Below are positions 14,022 to 25,436 of a DNA stretch of 64,000 nucleotides, one piece after another. The notes under the pieces were generated by a model. The model was not told where the DNA came from, made no database searches, and saw nothing but the letters and a program-made list of their open reading frames with translations. Source of the DNA: Bathynomus jamesi. Lineage: Eukaryota > Arthropoda > Malacostraca > Isopoda > Cirolanidae. A program made the position numbers and the translations under genes. Within the stretch, counting starts at the first letter, position 1; every line of letters starts with the position of its first letter. The DNA lies in assembly GCA_023014485.1 (NCBI GenBank), contig JAJOZX010012265.1, forward strand, positions 44,339 through 108,338. Direction: 5' to 3'.

Positions 14022-15522
14022 GAAACTCCTTTATTATATTTGGTTGGAGAAAATAATGTCAAATGAAGCATAATGAAGCATAATGAAGCATAATAGATTA
14101 GAGTTTTTCATTTAAGAAAAACGTTAATAAAAATTTTTACATTTCCGAAAATTGCTTTTATCTATGTTAAAAATCGAATTTTCAACATAAGTTTAAATGT
14201 ACACTTAAATATAGTAAAAATGATTAGAATTTACTATTTAATTTATATCATAATTCAATAGTGTAGAAACTTTCAAAAAAATCTATTAATTTTACTATTT
14301 TAAGAAGAAGCCTTGAAATTCCGTCAAAAGTAAAGACTGTGGAGGGTGGCTCTCTTTGAATAACTATAAGACGATTTTCAAATTTTTCGACAGAAACTCC
14401 TTTATTATATTGGGTTGTACAAAATAATGTCAAATGAAGCATAAAATCTCCAAAAAATTTTAGTCAATAAGGGAACGTAATAGATTACAATTTTTCATTT
14501 AAGGAAAACGATATTCAAAATTTTTACATTTCCGAAAGTTCCTTTTCTCTATGTTAAAAACCGAATTTTCAACATAAGCTTAAATGTACACATAAATATA
14601 GTAAAAATGATTAGAATTTACTATTTAATTTATATCATAATTCAGTAGTATAGAAACTTTCATAAAAAAATGTATTAATTTCGACTATTTTAAGAAGAAG
14701 CCTTGAAATTCCGTCAAAACGTAAAGACTGTGGAGGGTGGCTCTCTTTGAATAACTATAAGACGATTTTCAAATTTTTCGCCAGAAACTCCTTTATTGTA
14801 TTGGGTTGTACAAAATAATGTCAAATGAAGCATAAAATCTCAAAAAAATTTTAGTCAATAAGGGAACGTAATAGATTACAATTTTTCATTTAGAAAAACG
14901 ATATTCAAAATTTTTACATTTCCGAAAGTTCCTTTTCTCTATGTTAAAAACCGAATTTTCAAATAAGCTTAAATGTACACAAATATAGTAAAAATATTAG
15001 AATTTACTATTTAATTTATATCATAATTCATATTATTGAAACTTTAAAAAAAAATGTTAATTTCGACTATTTTAACAAGAATTATTGAAATCCGTCTAAA
15101 AATAAAGACTGGGGAGTGGGCTCTCTTTGAATACTTTGAAACGATTTTCAAATTTGGCAAGAAACTCCTTATGTATTTGGTTGCAGAAAATAATGTCAAA
15201 TGAAGCATAATGAAGCACAATAGATTACAGTTTTTCATTTAAGAAAACGATATTCAAAATTTCAAATTTCCAAAAGTTGCTTTTCTCTCTGTTAAACCCG
15301 GAATTTTCAGCATAAGCTTAAATGTACACTTAAAATACAGTAAAAATAATTAGAATTTACTACTTAATTTCTATCATAATTGAAGAGTATAGAAACTTTC
15401 ATAAAAAAAATCCATTCATTCGACCATTTTAACAAGAATTATTCAAATGTTGTCTAAAAATAAAGAGTGGGGAGTATGGCTCTCTTTCAATAACTTTAAA
15501 ACAATTTTTTAATGTTTGGCAA
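14022..15522 (+). repeat. HOR 11: 4-monomer unit with a short mosaic third monomer
   Basis: Monomers start at 14022, 14393, 14784 and 15161. The third is only 377 bp. It begins as T3 (gttgtacaa, gaacgtaatag, ttaaaaaccg), then near 15,030 switches to T4-type sequence (tattattgaaactttaaaaa, ttaacaagaattattg) and carries many one- or two-base gaps. The following T5 also has several gaps (ctctctgtta, cattcgacc). Confidence 0.85.
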
Positions 15523-15910
15523 GAAACTCCTTTATTATATTTGGTTGGAGAAAATAATGTCAAATGAAGCATAATGAAGCATAATGAAGCATAATAGATT
15601 AGAGTTTTTCTTTTAAGAAAAACGTTAATAAAAATTTTACATTTCCGAAAATTGCTTTTATCTATGTTAAAAATCGAATTTTCAACATAAGTTTAAATGT
15701 ACACTTAAAATATAGTAAAAATGATTAGAATTTACTATTTACTTTATATCATAATTCAATAGTATAGAAACTTTCATAAAAAAATCTATTCATTTTGACT
15801 ATTTTAAGAAGAAGCCTTGAAATTCCGTCTAAAAGTAAAGACTGTGGAGGGTTGCTCTCTTTGAATAACTATAAGACGATTTTCAAATTTTTCGCCAGAA
15901 ACTCCTTTAT

Positions 15911-15912
15911 TA
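15911..15912 (+). repeat. Left TA target-site duplicate
   Basis: The dinucleotide TA directly precedes the terminal CAGTG of the transposon. The pair at 17304-17305 matches it, and uninterrupted Tx copies hold a single TA at this point. This is the hallmark of Tc1/mariner integration. Confidence 0.93.
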
Positions 15913-15939
15913 CAGTGCCCGCGAAAAGTATCCGATCAC
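15913..15939 (+). repeat. Left terminal inverted repeat (27 bp)
   Basis: Starts CAGTGCCCGCGAAAAG and ends CCGATCAC. It is the exact reverse complement of 17277-17303. The match breaks at the next base (T on the left, C in the complement of the right end). In this family the transposase binds within the terminal repeats. Confidence 0.95.
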
Positions 15940-16189
15940 TCAAGAAAATACAATATTTTCCCTTAATATTCAGAGACACGTAATTCACTTTCTATTTGTT
16001 CTAGCGACATCTGGTAACTTTGAGGTTGCTCGCTGATATGAGAGCTATCCAACGCATTCTCAAATTAGTGTTCTGGTAGCCTTCGTTGCGGGTGGCTGTG
16101 TCTCAAATTTGTCAGATTTCACTGTTTGTGTAAATTTCTTGATTTTTTTTTTTTTTTACAGAAAGTGGTGTAAATAAAATTTATATATA
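15940..16189 (+). other. Transposon 5' leader
   Basis: This non-coding stretch lies between the left inverted repeat and the first plausible start codon. It contains a run of 15 T at 16143-16157 followed at once by ACAG, which resembles a metazoan 3' splice acceptor, and an AT-rich ttatatataatg stretch reaching the ATG that could resemble a TATA element. No open frame of note. Whether the leader is a promoter region or holds an intron cannot be decided from one copy. Confidence 0.5.
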
Positions 16190-17218
16190 ATGTGTGCTAA
16201 AAAACAACTAAGAGTGATTGTCGAGGTGCTATTGTTGCTTTGCATGCATGTGGGAAATCACAGAGACAGATAGCTAAGGAATTAAACATATCCAAAGTAC
16301 CGTTAATTTATGGGTTTCACGGGCTAAGAACAATGGTGGCCTAACCACGCCAGTCCCTAAAAAACGATCTGGCAGACCGAGAAAAACAAATTCGAGAACA
16401 GACAAACTTATGAAACGTTTAGTATTGAAAAACCCAACAATAACTGCGAAAGAAATAAAATTTAATATGAATAATTTGTTATCTGGTGTTTCTGAACGAA
16501 CTATCCAGGAGCGGCTCCAAAAAGAACTCGGATTACCATCTCGCCATGCTGCTAAGAAACCGTTCATTAATGAAAAAATGCGTAAAAAACGTGTCGCATT
16601 TTGTAAAAAAATACATCATTGGACTGTTGATGACTAGAAGAAGGTTTTATTTAGCGATGAGTCGACATTTTTGACATTCAGAAGTTGTCCAAAAAAGGTT
16701 CGCCGGCCTATTGGCTCAAATAGGATGGACCCTAAATACACCCTAAAGACAATGAAACACCCTCCAAGTGTGATGGTTTGGGGTTGTTTCGGTTACTATG
16801 GGCTGGAAAACTTATATTTTCTTCCGAAGAACACAACTATGAATGGTGCACGGTATTTAGCAATGCTACAGGATAAAACTTCCAATGGCAATGGCAATCC
16901 AAAGGACAAAAACATACATGCATGATGGTGCACCATGTCACAGGGCCAAAATAGTGACAAAATGGATTACTGACAATAAATTTGATATTTTGGATTGGCC
17001 TGGTAATAGTCCAGATCTCAATCCGATAGAAAATCTGTGGTTAATAATAAAAATAAGGTTGAATGCCACGACACTGGCTCAGTCGAAAAATTACAAGAGG
17101 CCATCAAAAAGGTATGGTGCAAGGAAATATCAGTGGAAGTTTGTCAAAACTTGATTAAATCCATGCTAAAATGTCTAGAAAAGTCATCCAAACCAAAGGA
17201 CAGATGACAAAATACTAA
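16190..17218 (+). pseudogene. Tc1-like transposase pseudogene (one in-frame stop, about five frameshifts)
   Basis: Functional relatives encode a cut-and-paste transposase of about 340 residues; this span of 343 codons fits. From the ATG at 16190 the frame shifts near 16215 into a helix-turn-helix segment (SQRQIAKELNIS, about 16255-16293). It shifts again near 16298 into a long segment with the GRPR motif (16371-16382) and the second helix-turn-helix (VSERTIQERL). A TAG at 16635-16637 replaces the tryptophan usual before KKVLFSDES. The first catalytic Asp is at 16656-16658 and the VMVWGCFGYYG motif follows. A shift near 16876 in an A run leads to HDGAPCH, with the second Asp at 16924-16926, then SPDLNPIENLW with the Glu at 17029-17031. 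Exactly 34 residues lie between these two, giving DD34E. Further shifts near 17050 and 17182 lead to a C-terminal TKY and stop at 17216-17218. The catalytic triad survives, but no full-length protein can be made. Confidence 0.93.
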
Positions 17219-17276
17219 TATAAGGTTAGTATACATTTAAACATTGTTTTTTATGTAAAAAATACAAATTTCAAGG

Positions 17277-17303
17277 GTGATCGGATACTTTTCGCGGGCA
17301 CTG
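17277..17303 (-). repeat. Right terminal inverted repeat (27 bp)
   Basis: Reads GTGATCGG to GCGGGCACTG on the plus strand. It is the exact complement of the left repeat over 27 bases. Confidence 0.95.
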
Positions 17304-17305
17304 TA
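17304..17305 (+). repeat. Right TA target-site duplicate
   Basis: TA directly after the terminal CACTG, followed by tattgggttgtag of the interrupted Tx monomer. Confidence 0.93.
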
Positions 17306-18122
17306 TATTGGGTTGTAGAAAATAATGTCAAATGAAGCGTAAAATCTCCCAAAAATTTTAGTCAATAAGGGAACGTAATAGATTACAATTTTTCATTTAA
17401 GGAAAACGATATTCAAAATTTTTACATTTCCGAAAGTTCCTTTTCTCTATGTTAAAAACCGAATTTTCAACATAAACTTAAATGTACACATAAATATAGT
17501 AAAAATGATTAGAATTTACTATTTAATTTATATCATAATTTTCCAAATAATCTTAAATGTACACTTAAAATATTGTAAAAATTATTGGAATTTACTATTT
17601 AATTCATGTCATAATTGAATATCACTGAAACTTTAAAAAAAAAATCCGTTCATTTCGACTATTTTAACAAGAATTATTGAAATCCTATCTAAAAATAAAG
17701 ACTGGGGAGTGTGGCTCTCTTTGAAATACTTTGAAACAATTTTCTAATGTTTGGCAAGAAACTCCTTTATTGTATTTGGTTCTAGAAAATAATGTCAAAT
17801 GAAGCATAATGAAGCACAATAGATTACAGTTTTTCATTTAAGAAAAACGATATTAAAAATTTTCACATTTCGAAAAGTTGCTTTCTCTATGTTAAACACC
17901 GAATTTTCAGCATAAGCTTAAATGTACACTTAAAATACAGTAAAAATAATTAGAATTTACTACTTAATTTATATCATAATTGAAGAGTATAGAAACTTTC
18001 ATAAAAAAATCCATTCATTTCGACCATTTTAACAAGAATTATTCAAATGTTGACTAAAAATAAAGAGTGGGGAGTATGGCTCTCTTTCAATAACTTTAAA
18101 ACAATTTTTTAATGTTTGGCAA

Positions 18123-19718
18123 GAAACTCCTTTATTATATTTGGTTGGAGAAAATAATGTCAAATGAAGCATAATGAAGCATAATGAAGCATAATAGATT
18201 AGAGTTTTTCATTTAAGAAAAACGTTAATAAAAATTTTTACATTTCCGAAAATTGCTTTTATCTATGTTAAAAATCGAATTTTCAACATAAGTTTAAATG
18301 TACACTTAAAATATAGTAAAAATGATTAGAATTTACTATTTAATTTATATCATAATTCAAGAGTGTAGAAACTTTCATAAAAAATCTATTAATTTTTACT
18401 ATTTTAAGAAGAAGCCTTGAAATTCCGTCTAAAAGTAAAGACTGTGGAGGGTGGCTCTCTTTGAATAACTATAAGACGATTTTCAAATTTTTCGCCAGAA
18501 ACTCCTTTATTGTATTGGGTTGTACAAAATAATGTCAAATGAAGCATAAAATCTCAAAAAAATTTTAGTCAATAAGGGAACGTAATAGATTACAATTTTT
18601 CATTTAAGGAAAACGATATTCAAAATTTTTACATTTCCGAAAGTTCCTTTTCTCTATGTTAAAAACCGAATTTTCAACATAAGCTTAAATGTACACATAA
18701 ATATAGTAAAAATGATTAGAATTTACTATTTAATTTATATCATAATTCAATAGTAGTATAGAAACTTTCATAAAAAAATGTATTAATTTCGACTATTTTA
18801 AGAAGAAGCCTTGAAATTCCGTCAAAACGTAAAGACTGTGGAGGGTGGCTCTCTTTGAATAACTATAAGACGATTTTCAAATTTTTCGCCAGAAACTCCT
18901 TTATATTGGGTTGTACAAAATAATGTCAAATGAAGCATAAAATCCAAAAAATTTTAGTCAATAAGGGAACGTAATAGATTACAATTTTTCATTTAAGGAA
19001 AACGATATTCAAATTTTTACATTTCCGAAAGTTGCTTTTCTCTATGTTAAAAACCGAATTTTCAACATAAACTTAAATGTACACATAAATATAGTAAAAA
19101 TGATTAGAATTTACTATTTAATTTATATCATAATTTTCCAAATAATCTTAAATGTACACTTAAAATATTGTAAAAATTATTGGAATTTACTATTTAATTC
19201 ATGTCATAATTGAATATCACTGAAACTTTAAAAAAAAATCCGTTCATTTCGACTATTTTAACAAGAATTATTGAAATCCTATCTAAAAATAAAGACTGGG
19301 GAGTGTGGCTCTCTTTGAAATACTTTGAAACAATTTTCTAATGTTTGGCAAGAAACTCCTTTATTGTATTTGGTTCTAGAAAATAATGTCAAATGAAGCA
19401 TAATGAAGCACAATAGATTACAGTTTTTCATTTAAGAAAAAACGATATTAAAAATTTTCACATTTCGAAAAGTTGCTTTTCTCTATGTTAAACACCGAAT
19501 TTTCAGCATAAGCTTAAATGTACACTTAAAATACAGTAAAAATAATTAGAATTTACTACTTAATTTATATCATAATTGAAGAGTATAGAAACTTTCATAA
19601 AAAAATCCATTCATTTCGACCATTTTAACAAGAATTATTCAAATGTTGACTAAAAATAAAGAGTGGGGAGTATGGCTCTCTTTCAATAACTTTAAAACAA
19701 TTTTTTAATGTTTGGCAA
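18123..19718 (+). repeat. HOR 13: atypical 4-monomer unit containing Tx
   Basis: Monomers start at 18123, 18498, 18892 and 19352, with lengths 375, 394, 460 and 367 bp. The order is T1, a T2/T3-like monomer (gttgtacaa, ctcaaaa, ttttaagaagaag), a Tx with a gttgtacaa head, then T5'. It is the only four-part unit built around the extended monomer, so it mixes the long and short HOR families. It lies directly downstream of the transposon-bearing unit. Confidence 0.88.
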
Positions 19719-21631
19719 GAAACTCCTTTATTATATTTGGTTGGAGAAAATAATGTCAAATGAAGCATAATGAAGCATAATGAAGCATAATAGATTAGAG
19801 TTTTTCATTTAAGAAAAACGTTAATAAAAATTTTTACATTTCCGAAAATTGCTTTTATCTATGTTAAAAATCGAATTTTCAACATAAGTTTAAATGTACA
19901 CTTAAAATATAGTAAAAATGATTAGAATTTACTATTTAATTTATATCATAATTCAATAGTGTAGAAACTTTCATAAAAAATCTATTAATTTTTACTATTT
20001 TAAGAAGAAGCCTTGAAATTCCGTCTAAAAGTAAAGACTGTGGAGGGTGGCTCTCTTTGAATAACTATAAGACGATTTTCAAATTTTTCGACAGAAACTC
20101 CTTTATTATATTGGGTTGTACAAAATAATGTCAAATGAAGCATAAAATCTCCAAAAAATTTTAGTCAATAAGGGAACGTAATAGATTACAATTTTTCATT
20201 TAAGGAAAACGATATTCAAAATTTTTACATTTCCGAAAGTTCCTTTTCTCTATGTTAAAAACCGAATTTTCAACATAAGCTTAAATGTACACATAAATAT
20301 AGTAAAAATGATTAGAATTTACTATTTAATTTATATCATAATTCAGTAGTATAGAAACTTTCATAAAAAAATGTATTAATTTCGACTATTTTAAGAAGAA
20401 GCCTTGAAATTCCGTCAAAACGTAAAGACTGTGGAGGGTGGCTCTCTTTGAATAACTATAAGACGATTTTCAAATTTTTCGCCAGAAACTCCTTTATTGT
20501 ATTGGGTTGTACAAAATAATGTCAAATGAAGCATAAAATCTCAAAAAAATTTTAGTCAATAAGGGAACGTAATAGATTACAATTTTTCATTTAAGGAAAA
20601 CGATATTCAAAATTTTTACATTTCCGAAAGTTCCTTTTCTCTATGTTAAAAACCGAATTTTCAACATAAGCTTAAATGTACACATAAATATAGTAAAAAT
20701 ATTAGAATTTACTATTTAATTTATATCATAATTCAGTAGTATAGAAACTTTCATAAAAAAATGTATTAATTTCGACTATTTTAGAAGAAGCCTTGAAATT
20801 CCGTCAAAACGTAAAGACTGTGGAGGGTGGCTCTCTTTGAATAACTATAAGACGATTTTCAAATTTTTCGCCAGAAACTCCTTTATTGTATTGGGTTGTA
20901 GAAAATAATGTCAAATGAAGCATAAAATCTCAAAAAAATTTTAGTCAATAAGGGAACGTATTAGATTACAGTTTTTCATTTAAGAAAAACGATATTCAAA
21001 TTTTTTACTTTTCCGAAAGTTGCTTTTCTCTATGTTTCAAACCGAATTTTCAAAATAAGCTTAAATGTACACTTAAAATATGGTAAAAATGATTGGAATT
21101 TACTATTTAATTTATGTCATAATTGAATATTATTGAAACTTTAAAAAAAAAATCCGTTCATTTCGACTATTTTAACAAGAATTATTGAAATCCTGTCTAA
21201 AAATAAAGACTGGGGAGTGTGGCTCTCTTTGAAATACTTTGAAACAATTTTCTAATGTTTGGCAAGAAACTCCTTTATTTTTATTGGTTGCAGAAAATAA
21301 TGTCAAATGAAGCATAATGAAGCACAATAGATTACAGTTTTTCATTTAAGAAAAACGATATTCAAAATTTTCAAATTTCCAAAAGTTGCTTTTCTCTATG
21401 TTAAACCCGGAATTTTCAGCATAAGCTTAAATGTACACTTAAAATACAGTAAAAATAATTAGAATTTACTACTTAATTTCTATCATAATTGAAGAGTATA
21501 GAAACTTTCATAAAAAAATCCATTCATTTCGACCATTTTAACAAGAATTATTCAAATGTTGTCTAAAAATAAAGAGTGGGGAGTATGGCTCTCTTTCAAT
21601 AACTTTAAAACAATTTTTTAATGTTTGGCAA
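19719..21631 (+). repeat. HOR 14: 5-monomer unit
   Basis: Monomers start at 19719, 20094, 20485, 20874 and 21266. This begins a run of four 5-monomer units. T3 ends ttttagaagaag and cgccag instead of the usual ttttatgaagaag and cgcaag. Confidence 0.89.
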
Positions 21632-23538
21632 GAAACTCCTTTATTATATTTGGTTGGAGAAAATAATGTCAAATGAAGCATAATGAAGCATAATGAAGCA
21701 TAATAGATTAGAGTTTTTCATTTAAGAAAAACGTTAATAAAAATTTTACATTTCCGAAAATTGCTTTTATCTATGTTAAAAATCGAATTTTCAACATAAG
21801 TTTAAATGTACACTTAAAATATAGTAAAAATGATTAGAATTTACTATTTATTTATATCATAATTCAATAGTGTAGAAACTTTCATAAAAAAATCTATTCA
21901 TTTTACTATTTTAAGAAGAAGCCTTGAAATTCCGTCTAAAAGTAAAGACTGTGGAGGGTGCTCTCTTTGAATAACTATAAGACGATTTTCAAATTTTTCC
22001 AGAAACTCCTTTATTATATTGGGTTGTAGAAAATAATGTCAAATGAAGCATAAAATCTCCAAAAAATTTTAGTCAATAAGGGAACGTAATAGATTACAAT
22101 TTTTCATTTAAGGAAAACGATATTCAAAATTTTTACATTTCCGAAAGTTCCTTTTCTCTATGTTAAAAACCGAATTTTCAACATAAGCTTAAATGTACAC
22201 ATAAATATAGTAAAAATGATTAGAATTTACTATTTAATTTATATCATAATTCAGTAGTATAGAAACTTTCATAAAAAAATGTATTAATTTCGACTATTTT
22301 AAGAAGAAGCCTTGAAATTCCGTCAAAACGTAAAGACTGTGGAGGGTGGCTCTCTTTGAATAACTATAAGACGATTTTCAAATTTTTCGCCAGAAACTCC
22401 TTTATTGTATTGGGTTGTACAAAATAATGTCAAATGAAGCATAAAATCTCAAAAAAATTTTAGTCAATAAGGGAACGTAATAGATTACAATTTTTCATTT
22501 AAGGAAAACGATATTCAAAATTTTTACATTTCCGAAAGTTCCTTTTCTCTATGTTAAAAACCGAATTTTCAACATAAGCTTAAATGTACACATAAATATA
22601 GTAAAAATTATTAGAATTTACTATTTAATTTATATCATAATTCAGTAGTATAGAAACTTTCATAAAAAAATGTATTAATTTCGACTATTTTATGAAGAAG
22701 CCTTGAAATTCCGTCAAAACGTAAAGACTGTGGAGGGTGGCTCTCTTTGAATAACTATAAGACGATTTTCAAATTTTTCGCAAGAAACTCCTTTATTGTA
22801 TTGGGTTGTAGAAAATAATGTCAAATGAAGCATAAAATCTCAAAAAAATTTTAGTCAATAAGGGAACGTATTAGATTACAGTTTTTCATTTAAGAAAAAC
22901 GATATTCAAATTTTTACTTTTCCGAAAGTTGCTTTTCTCTATGTTTCAAACCGAATTTTCAAAATAAGCTTAAATGTACACTTAAAATATGGTAAAAATG
23001 ATTGGAATTTACTATTTAATTTATGTCATAATTGAATATTATTGAAACTTTAAAAAAAAAATCCGTTCATTTCGACTATTTTAACAAGAATTATTGAAAT
23101 CCTGTCTAAAAATAAAGACTGGGGAGTGTGGCTCTCTTTGAAATACTTTGAAACAATTTTCTAATGTTTGGCAAGAAACTCCTTTATTTTATTTGGTTGC
23201 AGAAAATAATGTCAAATGAAGCATAATGAAGCACAATAGATTACAGTTTTTCATTTAAGAAAAAACGATATTCAAATTTTCAAATTTCCAAAAGTTGCTT
23301 TTCTCTGTTAAACCCGGAATTTTCAGCATAAGCTTAAATGTACACTTAAAATACAGTAAAAATAATTAGAATTTACTACTTAATTTCTATCATAATTGAA
23401 GAGTATAGAAACTTTCATAAAAAAATCCATTCATTTCGACCATTTTAACAAGAATTATTCAAATGTTGTCTAAAAATAAAGAGTGGGGAGTATGGCTCTC
23501 TTTCAATAACTTTAAAACAATTTTTTAATGTTTGGCAA
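21632..23538 (+). repeat. HOR 15: 5-monomer unit
   Basis: Monomers start at 21632, 22002, 22393, 22784 and 23175. T1 tail has lost bases (gggtgctc, tttccag). The T2 position has a gttgtagaa head, borrowed from the Tx or T4 type, with gaagcataaaatctcc. Confidence 0.88.
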
Positions 23539-25436
23539 GAAACTCCTTTATTATTTGGTTGGAGAAAATAATGTCAAATGAAGCATAATGAAGCATAATG
23601 AAGCATAATAGATTAGAGTTTTCTTTTAAGAAAAACGTTAATAAAAATTTTACATTTCCGAAAATTGCTTTTATCTATGTTAAAAATCGAATTTTCAACA
23701 TAAGTTTAAATGTACACTTAAAATATAGTAAAAATGATTAGAATTTACTATTTAATTTATATCATAATTCAATAGTATAGAAACTTTCATAAAAAAATCT
23801 ATTCATTTTTGACTATTTTAAGAAGAAGCCTTGAAATTCCGTCTAAAAGTAAAGACTGTGGAGGGTTGGCTCTCTTTGAATAACTATAAGACGATTTTCA
23901 AATTTTTCGCCAGAAACTCCTTTATTATATTGGGTTGTAGAAAATAATGTCAAATGAAGCGTAAAATCCAAAAAATTTTAGTCAATAAGGGAACGTAATA
24001 GATTACAATTTTTCATTTAAGGAAAACGATATTCAAAATTTTTACATTTCCGAAAGTTCCTTTTCTCTATGTTAAAAACCGAATTTTCAACATAAGCTTA
24101 AATGTACACATAAATATAGTAAAAATGATTAGAATTTACTATTTAATTTATATCATAATTCAGTAGTATAGAAACTTTCATAAAAAATGTATTAATTTCG
24201 ACTATTTTAAGAAGAAGCCTTGAAATTCCGTCAAAACGTAAAGACTGTGGAGGGTGGCTCTCTTTGAATAACTATAAGACGATTTTCAAATTTTCGCCAG
24301 AAACTCCTTTATTGTATTGGGTTGTACAAAATAATGTCAAATGAAGCATAAAATCTCAAAAAATTTTAGTCAATAAGGGAACGTAATAGATTACAATTTT
24401 TCATTTAAGGAAAACGATATTCAAAATTTTTACATTTCCGAAAGTTCCTTTTCTCTATGTTAAAAACCGAATTTTCAACATAAGCTTAAATGTACACATA
24501 AATATAGTAAAAATATTAGAAATTACTATTTAATTTATATCATAATTCAGTAGTATAGAAACTTTCATAAAAAAATGTATTAATTTCGACTATTTTAATG
24601 AAGAAGCCTTGAAATTCCGTCAAAACGTAAAGACTGTGGAGGGTGGCTCTCTTTGAATAACTATAAGACGATTTTCAAATTTTTCGCAGAAAACTCCTTT
24701 ATTGTATTGGGTTGTAAAAATAATGTCAAATGAAGCATAAAATCTCAAAAAAATTTTAGTATATAAGGGAACGTAATAGATTACAGTTTTCATTTAAGAA
24801 AACGATATTCAAATTTTTACTTTCCGAAAGTTGCTTTCTCTATGTTTAAAAACCGAATTTTCAAAATAAGCTTAAATGTACACTTAAAATATGTAAAAAT
24901 GATTAGAATTTACTATTTAATTTATGTCATAATTGAAGATTATTGAAACTTTAAAAAAAAAACCATTCATTTCGATATTTTAACAAGAATTATTGAAATC
25001 CTGTCTAAAAATAAAGACTGGGAGGGTGGCTCTCTTTTGAAAATACTTTGAAACAATTTTCTAATGTTTGGCAGAAACTCCTTTATTGTATTGGTTGCAG
25101 AAAATAATGTCAAATGAAGCATAATGAAGCACAATAGATTACAGTTTTCATTTAAGAAAAACGATATTCAAAATTTTCAATTTCCAAAAGTTGCTTTTCT
25201 CTATGTTAAACCCGGAATTTTCAGCATAAGCTTAAATGTACACTTAAAATACAGTAAAAATAATTAGAATTTACTACTTAATTTCTATCATAATTGAAGA
25301 GTATAGAAACTTTCATAAAAAAATCCATTCATTTCGACCATTTTAACAAGAATTATTCAAATGTTGTCTAAAAATAAAGAGTGGGGAGTATGGCTCTCTT
25401 TCAATAACTTTAAAACAATTTTTTAATGTTTGGCAA
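23539..25436 (+). repeat. HOR 16: 5-monomer unit with a Tx-type head on T2
   Basis: Monomers start at 23539, 23913, 24300, 24689 and 25074. The second monomer begins gttgtagaa and gaagcgtaaaat, marks of Tx, but continues as a normal-length T2 without the 75 bp duplication. Its last three monomers contain many missing single bases. Confidence 0.86.

Larger units (their letters stand above)
1..15910 (+). repeat. Satellite array, left arm (11 full HORs plus part of a 12th)
   Basis: The whole stretch is head-to-tail AT-rich satellite. All monomers share one orientation and one alignable sequence with landmarks gaaactcc, catttaagaaaaacg, tttccgaaa, ttaaatgtacac, gaatttactatttaa, gaaactttcataaaa and ggctctctttgaataac. 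Spacing between successive gaaactcc anchors runs 360-392 bp, or about 465 bp for the extended type. Bases 1-13 are the tail of a T5 monomer cut by the window edge. From 14 onward the HOR lengths in monomers are 4,5,3,3,4,3,4,3,4,3,4, then the 3-monomer unit that holds the transposon. I saw no gene, tRNA, rRNA or other unique sequence between these repeats. Confidence 0.97.
15913..17303 (+). mobile_element. Tc1-like (DD34E) DNA transposon, 1,391 bp, decayed
   Basis: Unique sequence, visibly richer in G+C than the satellite around it. It has perfect 27 bp terminal inverted repeats beginning CAGTGCCCGCG and is flanked by TA duplicates. Inside is one transposase reading direction on the plus strand, spanning most of the element, which is the usual Tc1 layout and size. 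The transposase remnant has a paired-like helix-turn-helix region, a GRPR motif and a DD34E catalytic triad, placing it in the Tc1 branch rather than mariner (DD34D). The gene is broken, so this copy could move only with transposase supplied from elsewhere. It occurs once in 43 HORs, so it inserted after this block was amplified or has not been spread by unequal exchange. Confidence 0.96.
15523..18122 (+). repeat. HOR 12: 3-monomer unit split by the transposon
   Basis: Monomers start at 15523, 15898 and 17758. The transposon plus one TA duplicate sits inside Tx, 13 bases after the anchor begins. Removing it leaves a 467 bp Tx and a unit of 1,207 bp, matching other short HORs. The flanks rejoin as ctcctttat-TA-tattggg, the uninterrupted sequence of the other Tx copies. 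Confidence 0.93.

Noticed and set aside
15795..15983. Plus-strand open frame of 62 codons crossing the left transposon boundary
   Set aside because: Half is satellite and half is the transposon end, so it is a chance chimera created by the insertion.
16274..16567. Minus-strand open frame of 97 codons inside the transposon
   Set aside because: It is antisense to the helix-turn-helix part of the transposase remnant, and no family resemblance is visible. It is a shadow of the real plus-strand gene.
16486..16674. Second plus-strand open frame overlapping the transposase
   Set aside because: It lies in another frame from the segment that carries the Tc1 motifs and shows none itself.
15913..17303. 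Mariner (DD34D) rather than Tc1 assignment
   Set aside because: The third catalytic position sits in SPDLNPIENLW with Glu exactly 34 residues after the second Asp, which is the Tc1 pattern. The GRPR and WGCF motifs agree.
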